Positions 18,201-26,344 of a stretch of 64,000 bases of DNA are shown in pieces. Each line of letters begins with the position of its first letter. Positions within the stretch are counted from its first letter, which is position 1. The notes under the pieces were generated by a model, which did no database searches, was not told the origin of the DNA, and saw only the letters and a program-made list of their open reading frames with translations. The position numbers and the translations under genes were made by a program. Origin of the DNA: QAMX01 sp964448855 (lineage in GTDB: Bacteria; Bacillota; Clostridia; Oscillospirales; QAMX01); the NCBI GenBank assembly GCA_964448855.1, contig CAYUXI010000003.1, positions 1-64,000 on the forward strand. Direction: 5' to 3'.

Positions 18201-18542
18201 TGCACGAATCCCGTAGCGGAGCAGATCGACAGCATAATATCCGACCTCCGCGGTCTCACGATCATGCGAAAAAGGCGAACAAAAGCAAAGCTCCTCCACC
18301 GAAATCGCCCCGACCGCAGGCATGAGCAGAATGTGCCCACGCCCGCCGGAACCGCCGATTCCTTCCGTGTGGGTGTGTGAAAAGCCGAGAATCTGATCAT
18401 CGTTGTAATCATATCCGGCGTTGTTGAGAGAAAGCGTGTCCGGGGCGAGCTTGACCATGCCGTGTGGCATTTGCGGGCCGACAATCGCCTTGCCGGAACC
18501 GGTTGTCCCCATGAGCACGCTGACGGAATCGCAGAGACGCAT
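15216..18542 (-). CDS. GH92 alpha-mannosidase with long C-terminal extension
   Basis: The protein has 1108 residues. Residues 1 to about 725 are a GH92 exo-alpha-mannosidase (calcium-dependent, inverting): MGTTGSGKAIVGPQMPHGMVK at the start, HTHTEGIGGSGGRGH, ALWDTFRSTHPLHHLLEP and GGLYGEDDSGAMSAW, the last holding acidic active-site residues. About 730-950 are CARDB/Ig-like beta repeats (EIRVHLRNDGADG; VSADVQNLGSIAGTTE), and 960-1105 look like a concanavalin-like DUF1349-type module. The start at 18542 has GGGAGGT eight bases upstream; the frame is open farther up but without a site. No signal peptide is seen, odd for an enzyme with carbohydrate-binding-like modules. It diverges from the GH42 gene. 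Confidence 0.88.
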   Translation of the reverse strand: MRLCDSVSVLMGTTGSGKAIVGPQMPHGMVKLAPDTLSLNNAGYDYNDDQILGFSHTHTEGIGGSGGRGHILLMPAVGAISVEELCFCSPFSHDRETAEVGYYAVDLLRYGIRAEMSASKNCSIFRLTYPEATDARLMIDLSHTLCRYALGYDGHIEAHGNRELCGYGVYPIGYPNTPETRVYFTLRLSKPFERVIYWQDGQIQPDAVSAGGRKFGAAPVFSTAAGEVVFVRVGISYISVEQASRNLDAQIPDDDFERVVCECKDAWDRALSVIEIETPDDNLRRIFYSDLYRCLNLPVEYDEEGGRFFLGADGHPHTQDSHGRHFYSDMWALWDTFRSTHPLHHLLEPERQDDVAWTLVETYRQAGRLPMSPAPCLGLIPCMTGHHASSVLTESWFKGRRNFDAEAAYEGMKRAAAVLPDDAALKRGVDGVPAAYDSLGYLPANEANSERDFSVSVTLEFSYDDWCTAQLARALGYEEDARYFARRAQNYRNVFDPKTGFVRRRRADGSWVEPFNPNDSHKRGFCECSPWEYTTLVPHDIQGVINLMGGDQRMVEHIDGTFSHNRFNHINETAFHIPFIYTFARRPDRTMEICRRYMPTVHSLEPGGLYGEDDSGAMSAWFVLIALGLFPSCPARPCYTLTSPAFNRWTLQLPGGKTFTVTANGNSPETIYIQSASLNGTALRRCWLSHAEIMAGGELVLEMGSQPSDWGTDFDAAPPSETTETPRFSVLAVEGDHTLRAGQPSEIRVHLRNDGADGSLDGQVLENGMVRSREICYLARDTDGWFVLSAVAYDQATTSLSVCGVPFAVSVAEPRPPIWHCGDTRTDRVMARSQDECFTVSADVQNLGSIAGTTEMLCLLDGVVADQVSVTLSPGETRTVAFRLFLPSCGNHVAAIQPRTGTCGQAAELDFCTPPDEARWICWRGTAAEFGAAGEHLYIRAAGSQHQYPSVRSNRMEYGILWNRLPIEGDFDAMVRIAWEGYTTPYAMHGIVVKNTLDKPWDDVGGLLYAGAMSSRGFFNKVYTDQVDADSLGGMRDGPEAPYWIRVEKRGQHFNCFYRNGEDADWIRQGGYTYPDAAQAQYIGLFVNSCVPDLRLVKFTDFSVTPVR

Positions 18543-18593
18543 CCAAAGTAACCTCCCAGATATCAGGTTGGGGCATTTCCCCCATCTCATTAA

Positions 18594-18622
18594 ATAGTAG
18601 CATGATTGCCCGTCAAATGCAA
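18594..18622 (-). promoter_or_regulatory. Promoter for the GH92 gene
   Basis: Minus strand TTGCAT (18622-18617), 17-base spacer, TACTAT (18599-18594). An inverted repeat CAAATG-N7-CATTTG spans about 18614-18632 between the two divergent promoters and is a candidate operator shared by GH92 and GH42. Confidence 0.5.
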
Positions 18623-18653
18623 GAATCATTTGCGGCGGGTTCGAAAAAAATAC

Positions 18654-18682
18654 TTGCGCATCCGCAGACAATATGATATAAT
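18654..18682 (+). promoter_or_regulatory. Promoter for the GH42 gene
   Basis: TTGCGC (18654-18659), 17-base spacer, TATAAT (18677-18682). Transcription should begin near 18689, about 18 bases before the first in-frame ATG. Confidence 0.7.
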
Positions 18683-18706
18683 CAAAGTGCATCAGACACC
18701 ATCTGT

Positions 18707-20743
18707 ATGCTGAACGACGAAAGAATGAAGAGGTGTTGGACTCTGAAACAGACATATTTGATCGGCGCTTCCTATTACCCGGAATGGTGGCCGGAAGAGG
18801 AATGGAAACGCGATTTTGAAAAAATGGCTTCGCTCGGCCTGAATGCTGTTCGAATGGGCGAATTTGCGTGGAGCTGGTATGAGCCGACGGAAGGCGAATA
18901 TCACTTCGAGCCGATGCAGCGCGCCGTCCGCCTGGCTGCGGAATACGGCATCAAAACCATCATGTGTACCACAACGGCAGTCTGCCCGCCCTGGCTGTAC
19001 CGGAAGTACCCGGAGGTCAAAGGCGGCAACGACAACGGCATCTATGGCTTCGGCGGCCGAAAAGGGAACTGCCTCTCCAATGATACCTTCCTCAGCTATG
19101 CGAAAAAAATCACGGAGGAACAGGCCAAGGTCTTTGCAAACGACCCGAACGTCATCGGCTGGCAGCTGGACAATGAGCCGGGCTTCCCGTTTATCTGCTA
19201 TGACCCGTGCTGCGAAAAGAAGTTCCGGAAATGGCTGGAGCAGCGGTATGGCACGGTCGAAAAGCTGAATGACGCCTGGTTCAGCATGATGTGGTCGCAT
19301 CATTATACCAGCTTTGACGATTTCTTCCTGCCGGTCAATGCACCGGAGGGCGGCTGGTCGCCGGGAATGCGCCTCGATTATCGCCGCTTCTTCTCTGACA
19401 ACTTCAACAGCCTGCTCTCGGAGGAGGCTCGAATCATCCGCTCTCACGGCTCCAACCAGTTCATCTACACGAACTGGCCGGGCGCCAACTGGTCGGTCTC
19501 CTGCGAAGATGCCATCAGCTATCTCGACTACAGCGCATGGGATAACTACGTTCCTCTCCCCGCGGGTGATGCATACCATGTGCAGCTGCGCTCCTCCATG
19601 GAACACGATTTCGACCGCCGCCTCTCCAACGGCAAACAGCAATTTCTGATCGCCGAACAGCTCGCCAATACCCCGGCGGATATTCGGCCGGAAGCGGTTC
19701 GGATGCAGACCTGGCTGGACGTGGCACATGGCGCATTCGGCAACATCTTCTTCGAGTTCCGCGTGCCGGTTGGCGGCCAGGAACAGAATTACCCCTCCAT
19801 CCTGAACGTAGACGGCACCTTTAATACCTGCGAACCGGTCATCCGCAAGCTGACTGCCGATATCAAAACCGTTTACCCGCTGATCGAAGGCGCCAAAACC
19901 GTCTCCCCAGCCGCCTCCATCTACTCCTACCATAGCAGCTGGGCGACACCGGGCTGGGTGGTCGATGGGCCGTATGATGAGGATTTCTTTGAGGCGCACG
20001 GCGGCTTCAAAAACGCGCTGCATCAGAATATGGACGTGGTCTTCCCGTCCGATGATCTGTCATCCTACCGTCTGGTTGTCGCGCCGAACCTGATGATCCT
20101 CACGGAGCAGCAGCGCGCTCAGCTGGAACAGTACGTCCGGGACGGCGGCGTTCTCGTGATCAACCCGTTGGCCGATACGCGGGACGAAGCCAACCGCATC
20201 CGTGAGGTTCGCCTGCCCGCCCTGTTTGACGGACAGTGCGGCGCTCATGCCGTCGCATCCGTCGATGCGGGCAGCATGGCATCTCGCCTGAAGGGCGAAC
20301 CCCTCACGGTTCGCTTTGATAACGGCAACGAATACAGCATCGCCTGCAACCTTTATGAGCTGGAGGTTGACCCGGATGCAGAGGTGTTCGCCACCTATAC
20401 CTGCGGCCGCCTCAAGGGGAAAGCGGCGGGCGTCGCCAAAAAGATTGGCAAGGGAACTGTTGTCCTCTATGCCTCCGATACCCGGGATTACCGGTATTAC
20501 GAAGAGCTGGCACGCGTAGCCAATCGCTATGCCAACATCGAACCGCTCCTCGATGCACCGGACGGCCTGATTGTCTCCTCCCGCGAAAAGGACGGACAGA
20601 CCTATATCATCGCTGTTAATGCGAAGGAATCGCCTGTCAGCCTGACGCTTCAGAAACCGCTATATGACGTTCTGAAGCAACAGGAAATCAGCGGAACCGT
20701 CTGCGTGGACGGGCTGGACGTGCTGTTTGCCCGTGTGCTCTAA
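18707..20743 (+). CDS. GH42 beta-galactosidase
   Basis: This enzyme of about 678 residues removes terminal beta-galactose. GH42 marks are LIGASYYPEWWPEEEW at the start, GWQLDNEPGF with the acid/base Glu, and LIAEQLANTP with the candidate nucleophile Glu, followed by FFEFRVPVGGQEQ. The trimerisation (about 400-600) and C-terminal beta domains follow. No signal peptide, so cytosolic. The start is uncertain: ATG 18707 and ATG 18725 have no clear ribosome binding site, while a CTG at 18743 sits seven bases after AGAGGTG and would give the N-terminus usual in the family. The thioredoxin gene follows after 43 bases. Confidence 0.92.
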   Translation: MLNDERMKRCWTLKQTYLIGASYYPEWWPEEEWKRDFEKMASLGLNAVRMGEFAWSWYEPTEGEYHFEPMQRAVRLAAEYGIKTIMCTTTAVCPPWLYRKYPEVKGGNDNGIYGFGGRKGNCLSNDTFLSYAKKITEEQAKVFANDPNVIGWQLDNEPGFPFICYDPCCEKKFRKWLEQRYGTVEKLNDAWFSMMWSHHYTSFDDFFLPVNAPEGGWSPGMRLDYRRFFSDNFNSLLSEEARIIRSHGSNQFIYTNWPGANWSVSCEDAISYLDYSAWDNYVPLPAGDAYHVQLRSSMEHDFDRRLSNGKQQFLIAEQLANTPADIRPEAVRMQTWLDVAHGAFGNIFFEFRVPVGGQEQNYPSILNVDGTFNTCEPVIRKLTADIKTVYPLIEGAKTVSPAASIYSYHSSWATPGWVVDGPYDEDFFEAHGGFKNALHQNMDVVFPSDDLSSYRLVVAPNLMILTEQQRAQLEQYVRDGGVLVINPLADTRDEANRIREVRLPALFDGQCGAHAVASVDAGSMASRLKGEPLTVRFDNGNEYSIACNLYELEVDPDAEVFATYTCGRLKGKAAGVAKKIGKGTVVLYASDTRDYRYYEELARVANRYANIEPLLDAPDGLIVSSREKDGQTYIIAVNAKESPVSLTLQKPLYDVLKQQEISGTVCVDGLDVLFARVL

Positions 20744-20786
20744 AAACGCAAAACACCCCAACTGAAGCAGAAAGGAAGATCAAAAC

Positions 20787-21098
20787 ATGGCAGAATATGT
20801 GATTACCGACCAGAACTACGAAGCAGAAGTGGAACAGTCCGAGCTGCCTGTCCTGCTGGACTTCTGGGCACCGTGGTGTGGCCCCTGCCGGATGCTGGCT
20901 CCGACGATTGATGAGCTGGCCACTGAACTGGAAGGCCGCGTCAAAGTGGGCAAGGTCAATGTGGATGAAAATCCGGTGCTGGCCGTTCACTTTGGAATCG
21001 CCTCCATCCCGACACTGCTCGTTCTGAAAAACGGACAGGTCGTGAATCAGGCCATCGGCGTTCAGTCCAAACAGGATATCCTGACGATGCTGGCCTGA
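20787..21098 (+). CDS. trxA: Thioredoxin
   Basis: This is a 103-residue thioredoxin with the WCGPC redox site at about residues 30-34 (FWAPWCGPCRMLAP), the cis-proline segment SIPTLLVLKNG and the usual length. It reduces protein disulfides in the cytosol. GAAAGGAAGATC precedes the ATG. It lies 43 bases after the GH42 gene and is closed by a strong terminator. No thioredoxin reductase gene is nearby. Confidence 0.95.
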   Translation: MAEYVITDQNYEAEVEQSELPVLLDFWAPWCGPCRMLAPTIDELATELEGRVKVGKVNVDENPVLAVHFGIASIPTLLVLKNGQVVNQAIGVQSKQDILTMLA

Positions 21099-21116
21099 AC
21101 AATTTCGACCGTCAAT

Positions 21117-21152
21117 CCTGCTGTCAGCCGCGCTGACAGCAGGAATTTTTTT
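21117..21152 (+). terminator. Intrinsic terminator after trxA
   Basis: An 11-bp stem CCTGCTGTCAG / CTGACAGCAGG (21117-21127 and 21133-21143) is followed by AATTTTTTT. Confidence 0.9.
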
Positions 21153-21297
21153 CTCCATGCCAGAAAAAAGCGTGCGAAAGGTGCAAAACCGCTTTCTGCT
21201 GTGCTGCGCCGCAACCGCAACCGCCGCAGCAGCACCGGCCAACGCTCAATCAACCAAAGAATATCGATAAAAAATGACAGATATTCAGAATTTGTTG

Positions 21298-21326
21298 TTG
21301 CAAAGTTGCCGCGAGCGTGATATAAT
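21298..21326 (+). promoter_or_regulatory. Promoter for the rex-hydrogenase operon
   Basis: TTGCAA (21298-21303), 17-base spacer, TATAAT (21321-21326). Because the start site would fall near 21333, the ATGs at 21274 and 21325 cannot be the rex start. No clear TTGTGA-type Rex operator was seen here. Confidence 0.7.
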
Positions 21327-21366
21327 GAAAGAACTGAGAAATAAGAAAGCGAGAAAGAGCGAGTCA

Positions 21367-22026
21367 GTGGGCACACAATCCATTTCCAAGCAGGCGTTGA
21401 TGCGCCTGCCGGTTTATCTGAATTACCTGAAATCTCTGCCTGTGGGCGCCCCGGTCAATATTTCCGCAACTGCGATTGCCGAAGCGCTGCATCTGCATGA
21501 TGTGCAGGTACGCAAGGATCTTGCGGTCGTCAGCTCAGGCGGACGGCCGAAGGTCGGATATGTGACCCAGAATCTGATTCATGACCTGGAACAGTTCCTT
21601 GGATACGATAATACAGATCATGCAGTGGTCGTCGGTGCGGGCAATCTCGGACGTGCGCTGCTTTTGTATGACGGATTTCAGACCTTTGGCCTGAAGATTG
21701 TCGCCGCATTCGATCGGGATGAGGCGTTGATCGGCCAAACCATCGGGGATAAATGCGTTTTCCCGGTGGAGAAGCTGGAAAACCTGTGCGAACGTCTGAA
21801 AATCCGCATCGGTATTATCACCGTACCGGCCGCGGCGGCGCAGTCTGTCTGTGACGCACTGATCCGCGGCGGCGTTCTGGCCATCTGGAATTTTGCACCG
21901 ACACACCTGAATGTTCCGAAGGGTGTGCTGGTTCAAAACGAGAATATGGCAGCGTCTCTGGCCATGCTGTCCAAACATTTATCCGAACAGATTCATCGGG
22001 AAGCGGACGTTGCCGGAAGAATTTGA
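21367..22026 (+). CDS. rex: Redox-sensing transcriptional repressor Rex
   Basis: This DNA-binding NADH/NAD+ sensor has 219 residues from the GTG at 21367. The winged helix is at the N-terminus (ISKQALMRLPVYLNYLKSLP, VQVRKDLAVVSSGGRPKVGY) and the Rossmann domain follows (VVVGAGNLGRALL, then AAFDRD). Length from the GTG fits the family; upstream ATGs fall in or before the promoter. When NADH rises Rex releases its targets, usually fermentation and hydrogenase genes. It heads a run of four genes ending in a SpoIIE-type phosphatase, so it is likely to autoregulate the hydrogenase-related genes downstream. Confidence 0.9.
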   Translation: MGTQSISKQALMRLPVYLNYLKSLPVGAPVNISATAIAEALHLHDVQVRKDLAVVSSGGRPKVGYVTQNLIHDLEQFLGYDNTDHAVVVGAGNLGRALLLYDGFQTFGLKIVAAFDRDEALIGQTIGDKCVFPVEKLENLCERLKIRIGIITVPAAAAQSVCDALIRGGVLAIWNFAPTHLNVPKGVLVQNENMAASLAMLSKHLSEQIHREADVAGRI

Positions 22027-22050
22027 ACATGAGAAAGGACGGATATCATC

Positions 22051-22302
22051 ATGAAAATCACCGTATGTATCGGTAGTTCCTGTCATTTGAAGGGCTCCAG
22101 ACAGGTTGTGCAGACCTTGCAGCGTTTGATTGCTGAGCATCAGCTGCAGGAGCAGGTTGAACTGAGCGGGACATTCTGTCTGAACAATTGTCAGCACGGG
22201 GTGTCTGTCACTCTGGATGGAGAATTGCTTTCCCTTTCTCCGGAAACCACGGAATCTTTCTTCGCAAAACGCGTCTTGCCCAATGTGACCAAAGCAGAAT
22301 AA
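22051..22302 (+). CDS. Thioredoxin-like [2Fe-2S] ferredoxin
   Basis: This 83-residue protein has the four cysteines of the NuoE/HymA-type [2Fe-2S] fold: C6 and C11 in CIGSSCHLKG, and two more in FCLNNCQHGVSV. It is a small electron carrier or redox partner. AAAGGACGG precedes the ATG. It lies 24 bases after rex and 57 before the hydrogenase-like gene, consistent with serving that protein as an electron route. Confidence 0.85.
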   Translation: MKITVCIGSSCHLKGSRQVVQTLQRLIAEHQLQEQVELSGTFCLNNCQHGVSVTLDGELLSLSPETTESFFAKRVLPNVTKAE

Positions 22303-22359
22303 TCGAGCGGGAACGAGCTGAAACCCCGGCCAAACCAATCCGAAAGATGGGAGACAATT

Positions 22360-24039
22360 ATGGCAACGGAATTTCTGAAACTCAAAAAATCAAACTGCAA
22401 AAACTGCTATAAGTGCATTCGCCATTGCCCGGTCAAATCCATTCGCTTTACGGATAACCAGGCGCATATTTCACCGGATGAATGCATCCTCTGCGGCCAG
22501 TGCTTCGTCGTCTGCCCGCAGGACGCCAAACAGATCGTCAACGATACGGAAAAAGCCAAACGCCTGATCGCGGAAAACGAAAAGGTAGTCGCGAGCATCG
22601 CTCCGTCCTTCGTCGCCAACTTCAACGGGACGGGGATTCACGCCATGGAAGCGGCGCTGAAAAAACTCGGCTTCTATGCCGCGGAGGAAACCGCCATTGG
22701 CGCAACACTTGTCAAAATCGAATATGAGAAAATCCTGGCCAGAGGGAAGCACGATGTCCTCATTTCCTCCTGCTGCCATTCCGTCAACCTGCTGATTCAG
22801 AAATATCATCCTTCGGTGCTAAAATACCTGGCCGATGTGATGTCTCCGATGCAGGCACACGCCATGGATATCAAACGGCGCTATCCGGATGCCAAAACCA
22901 TTTTCATCGGCCCGTGCATCGCAAAAAAAGACGAAGCGGAGCGCTACCCCGGCATCGTGGATTGCGTCCTGACATTTGAGGAGCTGTCGCAGATGCTTGC
23001 AGAACGCGATATCCAGCTCGAAAATGTGCCGGATTCCTCCGAAGAAAGCCGCGCCCGACTCTTCCCGACCTGCGGCGGCGTCCTGAAAACGATGGACTGC
23101 ACCCAGCCGGGCTATACCTACCTGGCGATTGACGGGGCAGAGAACTGCCTGGCCGCTCTGAAGGATATCGAAAACGGCGAAATCCATCACTGCTTCATCG
23201 AAATGTCCATGTGCAGCGGCAGCTGCGTCGGCGGCCCGGTCATGGAAAAATACCATGCCTCGCCGGTGCGCGATTACCAGCAGGTCACCTCCTATGCCGG
23301 TCAGCGCGATTTCCAGGTGGAGCCGCTTCCGGATCAGCGGATGCGCAAAATGCACAGCTACATCGGCCTCAATCAGATTCGTCCGGGTATGCGTGAAATC
23401 GAAGCGATTCTGCGCCAGATGGGCAAAACAAAGCCGGAGGATGAGCTGAACTGCGGCTCCTGCGGCTATAACACCTGCCGTGAAAAGGCCGTCGCCGTTG
23501 CACTGGGCAAGGCCGACCTGACCATGTGCCTCCCGTTCCTCAAGGATAAAGCGGAGAGCTTCTCCGATAATATCATTAACAATACGCCCAACGGCATCAT
23601 TGTGTTGAACGACGAACTCGAGGTTCAGCAGATCAATGACGCGGCACAGCGGATTATGAACATCCGCAGCCGTTCGGACGTCATGGGCGAACAGGTCATT
23701 CGCATTCTGGATCCCAAGAATTTCATCAACGTCCGCGAAACGGGACACAGCATTCGCAATCACCGCTGCTACCTGGCCGAGTATGACCGGTATGTCGAAG
23801 AAACCATTACCTATGATAAAGAGTTCCGCATCATCATCTGCATCATGCGCGATGTGACGGCGGAAGAGAAACAGCGCGCCAAGAAAGAAGAATTCAGCCA
23901 CCGCACCATTGATATCGCAGACAAGGTGGTTGAAAAGCAGATGCGCGTCGTGCAGGAGATTGCATCCCTGCTCGGTGAAACAACCGCAGAAACCAAAATA
24001 GCACTGACCAAATTGAAGGAGTCGATGGTGGATGAATAA
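22360..24039 (+). CDS. Sensory [FeFe]-hydrogenase-like protein with PAS domain
   Basis: The protein has 559 residues. Two [4Fe-4S] clusters are at the N-terminus (C13, C16, C19, C23 and C42, C45, C48, C52). The H-cluster motifs follow: SSCCHS near 136, GPCIAKKDEAER near 185, and EMSMCSGSCVGGP near 282. An Fe-S4-type cysteine segment (LNCGSCGYNTCREKA, then TMCLPF) and a PAS domain (NTPNGIIVLNDE onward, about 405-480) complete it. This order is that of group C [FeFe]-hydrogenases (HydS/HsfB), thought to sense H2 rather than to make it. Its end overlaps the SpoIIE-type gene by 8 bases, suggesting signal output through that phosphatase. Confidence 0.88.
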   Translation: MATEFLKLKKSNCKNCYKCIRHCPVKSIRFTDNQAHISPDECILCGQCFVVCPQDAKQIVNDTEKAKRLIAENEKVVASIAPSFVANFNGTGIHAMEAALKKLGFYAAEETAIGATLVKIEYEKILARGKHDVLISSCCHSVNLLIQKYHPSVLKYLADVMSPMQAHAMDIKRRYPDAKTIFIGPCIAKKDEAERYPGIVDCVLTFEELSQMLAERDIQLENVPDSSEESRARLFPTCGGVLKTMDCTQPGYTYLAIDGAENCLAALKDIENGEIHHCFIEMSMCSGSCVGGPVMEKYHASPVRDYQQVTSYAGQRDFQVEPLPDQRMRKMHSYIGLNQIRPGMREIEAILRQMGKTKPEDELNCGSCGYNTCREKAVAVALGKADLTMCLPFLKDKAESFSDNIINNTPNGIIVLNDELEVQQINDAAQRIMNIRSRSDVMGEQVIRILDPKNFINVRETGHSIRNHRCYLAEYDRYVEETITYDKEFRIIICIMRDVTAEEKQRAKKEEFSHRTIDIADKVVEKQMRVVQEIASLLGETTAETKIALTKLKESMVDE

Positions 24040-25210
24040 CCTCTGTGCAGATATTGCTTACTGCAACGTCAACAAACAGGGAGAGCAACTGTGCGGAGAT
24101 CGCGTCGAAATCATCCGACAGGAAAATGGCCGCGATATTGTTGTGCTGGCCGATGGAATGGGCAGCGGCGTGAAAGCGAATATCCTTTCCACGCTGACCT
24201 CTAAAATCATTTCGACCATGATGTCAGAGGGAATGAAGCTGGAAGACTGCGTCGAAACCATCGCGGCCACGCTGCCGGTCTGCTCGGTTCGCGGCGTAGC
24301 CTATTCAACCTTCACCATTCTCCTGCTCAATAACAATGAGGAAGCGGAAATCATTCAATATGACAACCCGCACGTCCTCCTGATGCGCGACGGAAAATAC
24401 GTGGAAATGCCGGAAACCATCATGAACATCGGCGGGAAAGAGATCAGCCGTTCCCACGTGACGCTGCGCGAAAATGACGTCTTTTTCTGCTTCAGCGACG
24501 GCGCCATTCACGCCGGTGTCGGCAAAAGCCTCAATTTCGGCTGGCAGAGAAACGACATCATTTCCTTCATGGAACCGGTCACAGCCTCTGACCTCGGCTT
24601 CACCGCGAAGATGCTGTCCACCATTCTTCTGGATGAATGCAAACGCCTGTACGGCGGCGAACCGGGCGACGATACCACGGTCTGCACCGTGAAAATCCGC
24701 CGCCGCCAGCCGATGAATCTCCTGATCGGGCCACCCTCCAACCGGGATGACTGCGACAAGATGATGTCACTTTTCTTTGGCAAAGAGGGCAAGCACATCG
24801 TCTGCGGCGGGACAACCTCCACCATTGCCGCCTCCTTCCTGAACAAACCGCTGATTCCGGATCTGACCTTCTATGACCCGGATATCCCGCCAACGGCCCT
24901 GATCGAAGGCGTCGATCTCGTCACCGAAGGCGTCATTACCATGAGCAAGGTGCTGACCTACGCCAAGGACTATATCGGCGAAAACACCCTCTACAACGAC
25001 TGGACGTGCAAAAAAGACGGCGCATCGCAGATCGCACGGCTCCTGTTCGAAGAGGCCACCGATATCAACTTCTATGTCGGTCGTGCGGTCAACCCGGCTC
25101 ATCAGAACCCCAACCTGCCCATCAACTTCAATATCAAAATGCGCCTGGTCGATGAATTGTCCGAGTGCCTCGGCAAAATGGGCAAACGAATCAAGGTCAG
25201 CTATTTTTAA
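24032..25210 (+). CDS. SpoIIE-family (PP2C) protein phosphatase
   Basis: The N-terminal 230 residues of this 392-residue protein are a PP2C-type phosphatase: VLADGMGSGVKAN with a metal-binding Asp, FCFSDGAIHAGVG, and GDDTTVCTVKI with further metal ligands. Residues about 230-392 are a C-terminal part with an IVCGGTTSTIAASFL segment, as in the phosphatases paired with sensory hydrogenases. It overlaps the hydrogenase-like gene by 8 bases, so the two are translated together. Its likely substrate is an anti-sigma-factor antagonist or another serine phosphoprotein; none is encoded in the window. Confidence 0.85.
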   Translation: MNNLCADIAYCNVNKQGEQLCGDRVEIIRQENGRDIVVLADGMGSGVKANILSTLTSKIISTMMSEGMKLEDCVETIAATLPVCSVRGVAYSTFTILLLNNNEEAEIIQYDNPHVLLMRDGKYVEMPETIMNIGGKEISRSHVTLRENDVFFCFSDGAIHAGVGKSLNFGWQRNDIISFMEPVTASDLGFTAKMLSTILLDECKRLYGGEPGDDTTVCTVKIRRRQPMNLLIGPPSNRDDCDKMMSLFFGKEGKHIVCGGTTSTIAASFLNKPLIPDLTFYDPDIPPTALIEGVDLVTEGVITMSKVLTYAKDYIGENTLYNDWTCKKDGASQIARLLFEEATDINFYVGRAVNPAHQNPNLPINFNIKMRLVDELSECLGKMGKRIKVSYF

Positions 25211-25331
25211 CCGCACCGTCCGGAAAGGCGCCGCGGTTCATCGAAAAAGATGAGCCGAAGTGCGCCGAATGTGGTATAAAATGTGGTATAATATAAGAGC
25301 TGAATGAAGCACCGACAGAAAGGACGATACT

Positions 25332-26333
25332 ATGCAAACTCTCGACGATCGCAATGTCAAAATCCCCGGCCAGCTTTCTTTTGAAAATATCACAACCTAT
25401 TCGGTGAAAGATCGCCGCAATCTGGTTCGGATTGATAACCTCTTCAATCTGGATGACCCGGTCGAACCGTATGATCACCCGGATTTTCAGGAGCTCTGCC
25501 GCCGCATCATCGCTGCACGCAGCTGTGGTGCCCCGGTCATTCTTTCCATGGGCGCCCACGTCATCAAAAACAATCTTTCCCGCTTCCTGATTGCTCTGAT
25601 GCGCGAAGGCTTTGTCACCCATCTGGCTGGCAACGGCGCCTGCAGCATCCATGACTTTGAGCTCTGCTACAACGGCGGAACGAGCGAAGACGTCCCCACC
25701 GCCATTGAAGACGGCTCCTTCGGTATGTGGGAAGAAACCGGTGCCTGGATGAATGAAGCCATTCAGGCCGGTGCAAAACGCGACCTCGGCTACGGTGAGG
25801 CGCTCGCTGTCTATATCGATGAACATCCGGAACGCTTCCCGTATCGGGATGACTGCGTCCTCTACCATGCCTGGAAGCTCGGCATCCCCGCCACCTACCA
25901 CATCGCTCTGGGCACCGATATCATTCATCAGCATCCGTCGGTCGATTTCGCCGCAATCGGTAAGTGCAGCGGGATTGATTTCCACAAGATGTGCCATTCG
26001 ATTGCGCACCTCGACAACGGCGTATACATGAACTTTGGTTCCGGCGTCATTGGCCCGGAAGTCTTCCTGAAAGGCCTGTCCATCGCCCGCAACCTGGGCT
26101 ACCAGACCTTCCGCATCACAACCGGCAACTTCGACCTCATCAACCTCGGCGATTATCGCTGCAAAATCGGCTACGATGACCCGAATTACTACTACCGCCC
26201 GCGGAAAAATATCGTCAACCGCCCGACCAGCGTAGCCGGACAGGGCTGGCACTTCTGCGTCGATCATAAGATCTCGCTGCCGAACCTGTACCGGAATCTG
26301 ATGGCTCTCCGTGCGGAAAATCAGGCAGAGTAG
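25332..26333 (+). CDS. Deoxyhypusine-synthase-like protein
   Basis: The protein has 333 residues. The segments VILSMGAHVIKNNLSRFLIA, THLAGNGACSIHDFEL and TSEDVPTAIEDGSFGM recall the NAD-binding fold of deoxyhypusine synthases as found in bacterial DHS-like families of unknown activity. The C-terminus (RPTSVAGQGWHFCVDHKISL) does not clearly hold the lysine segment of true DHS, and bacteria generally lack eIF5A, so spermidine transfer is unlikely. AGAAAGGACG precedes the ATG, and GGTATAAT (25285-25292) may be a -10. It is 11 bases upstream of a sedoheptulose-phosphate-isomerase-like gene. Function unknown. Confidence 0.55.
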   Translation: MQTLDDRNVKIPGQLSFENITTYSVKDRRNLVRIDNLFNLDDPVEPYDHPDFQELCRRIIAARSCGAPVILSMGAHVIKNNLSRFLIALMREGFVTHLAGNGACSIHDFELCYNGGTSEDVPTAIEDGSFGMWEETGAWMNEAIQAGAKRDLGYGEALAVYIDEHPERFPYRDDCVLYHAWKLGIPATYHIALGTDIIHQHPSVDFAAIGKCSGIDFHKMCHSIAHLDNGVYMNFGSGVIGPEVFLKGLSIARNLGYQTFRITTGNFDLINLGDYRCKIGYDDPNYYYRPRKNIVNRPTSVAGQGWHFCVDHKISLPNLYRNLMALRAENQAE

Positions 26334-26344
26334 GGGAGACAGCC

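Noticed and set aside
13773..20023. Long ORFs opposite to pgi, GH92 and GH42 (444, 547 and 443 codons)
   Set aside because: They lie exactly antisense to well supported genes, have low-complexity Arg/His/Gln-rich translations and no ribosome binding sites; they arise from the codon bias of the real genes.
21158..21271. A 37-codon plus-strand ORF (MPEKSVRKVQNRF...) between trxA terminator and rex promoter
   Set aside because: It lies just after a terminator with no promoter and only a weak ribosome binding site; composition is Ala-rich and not protein-like enough.
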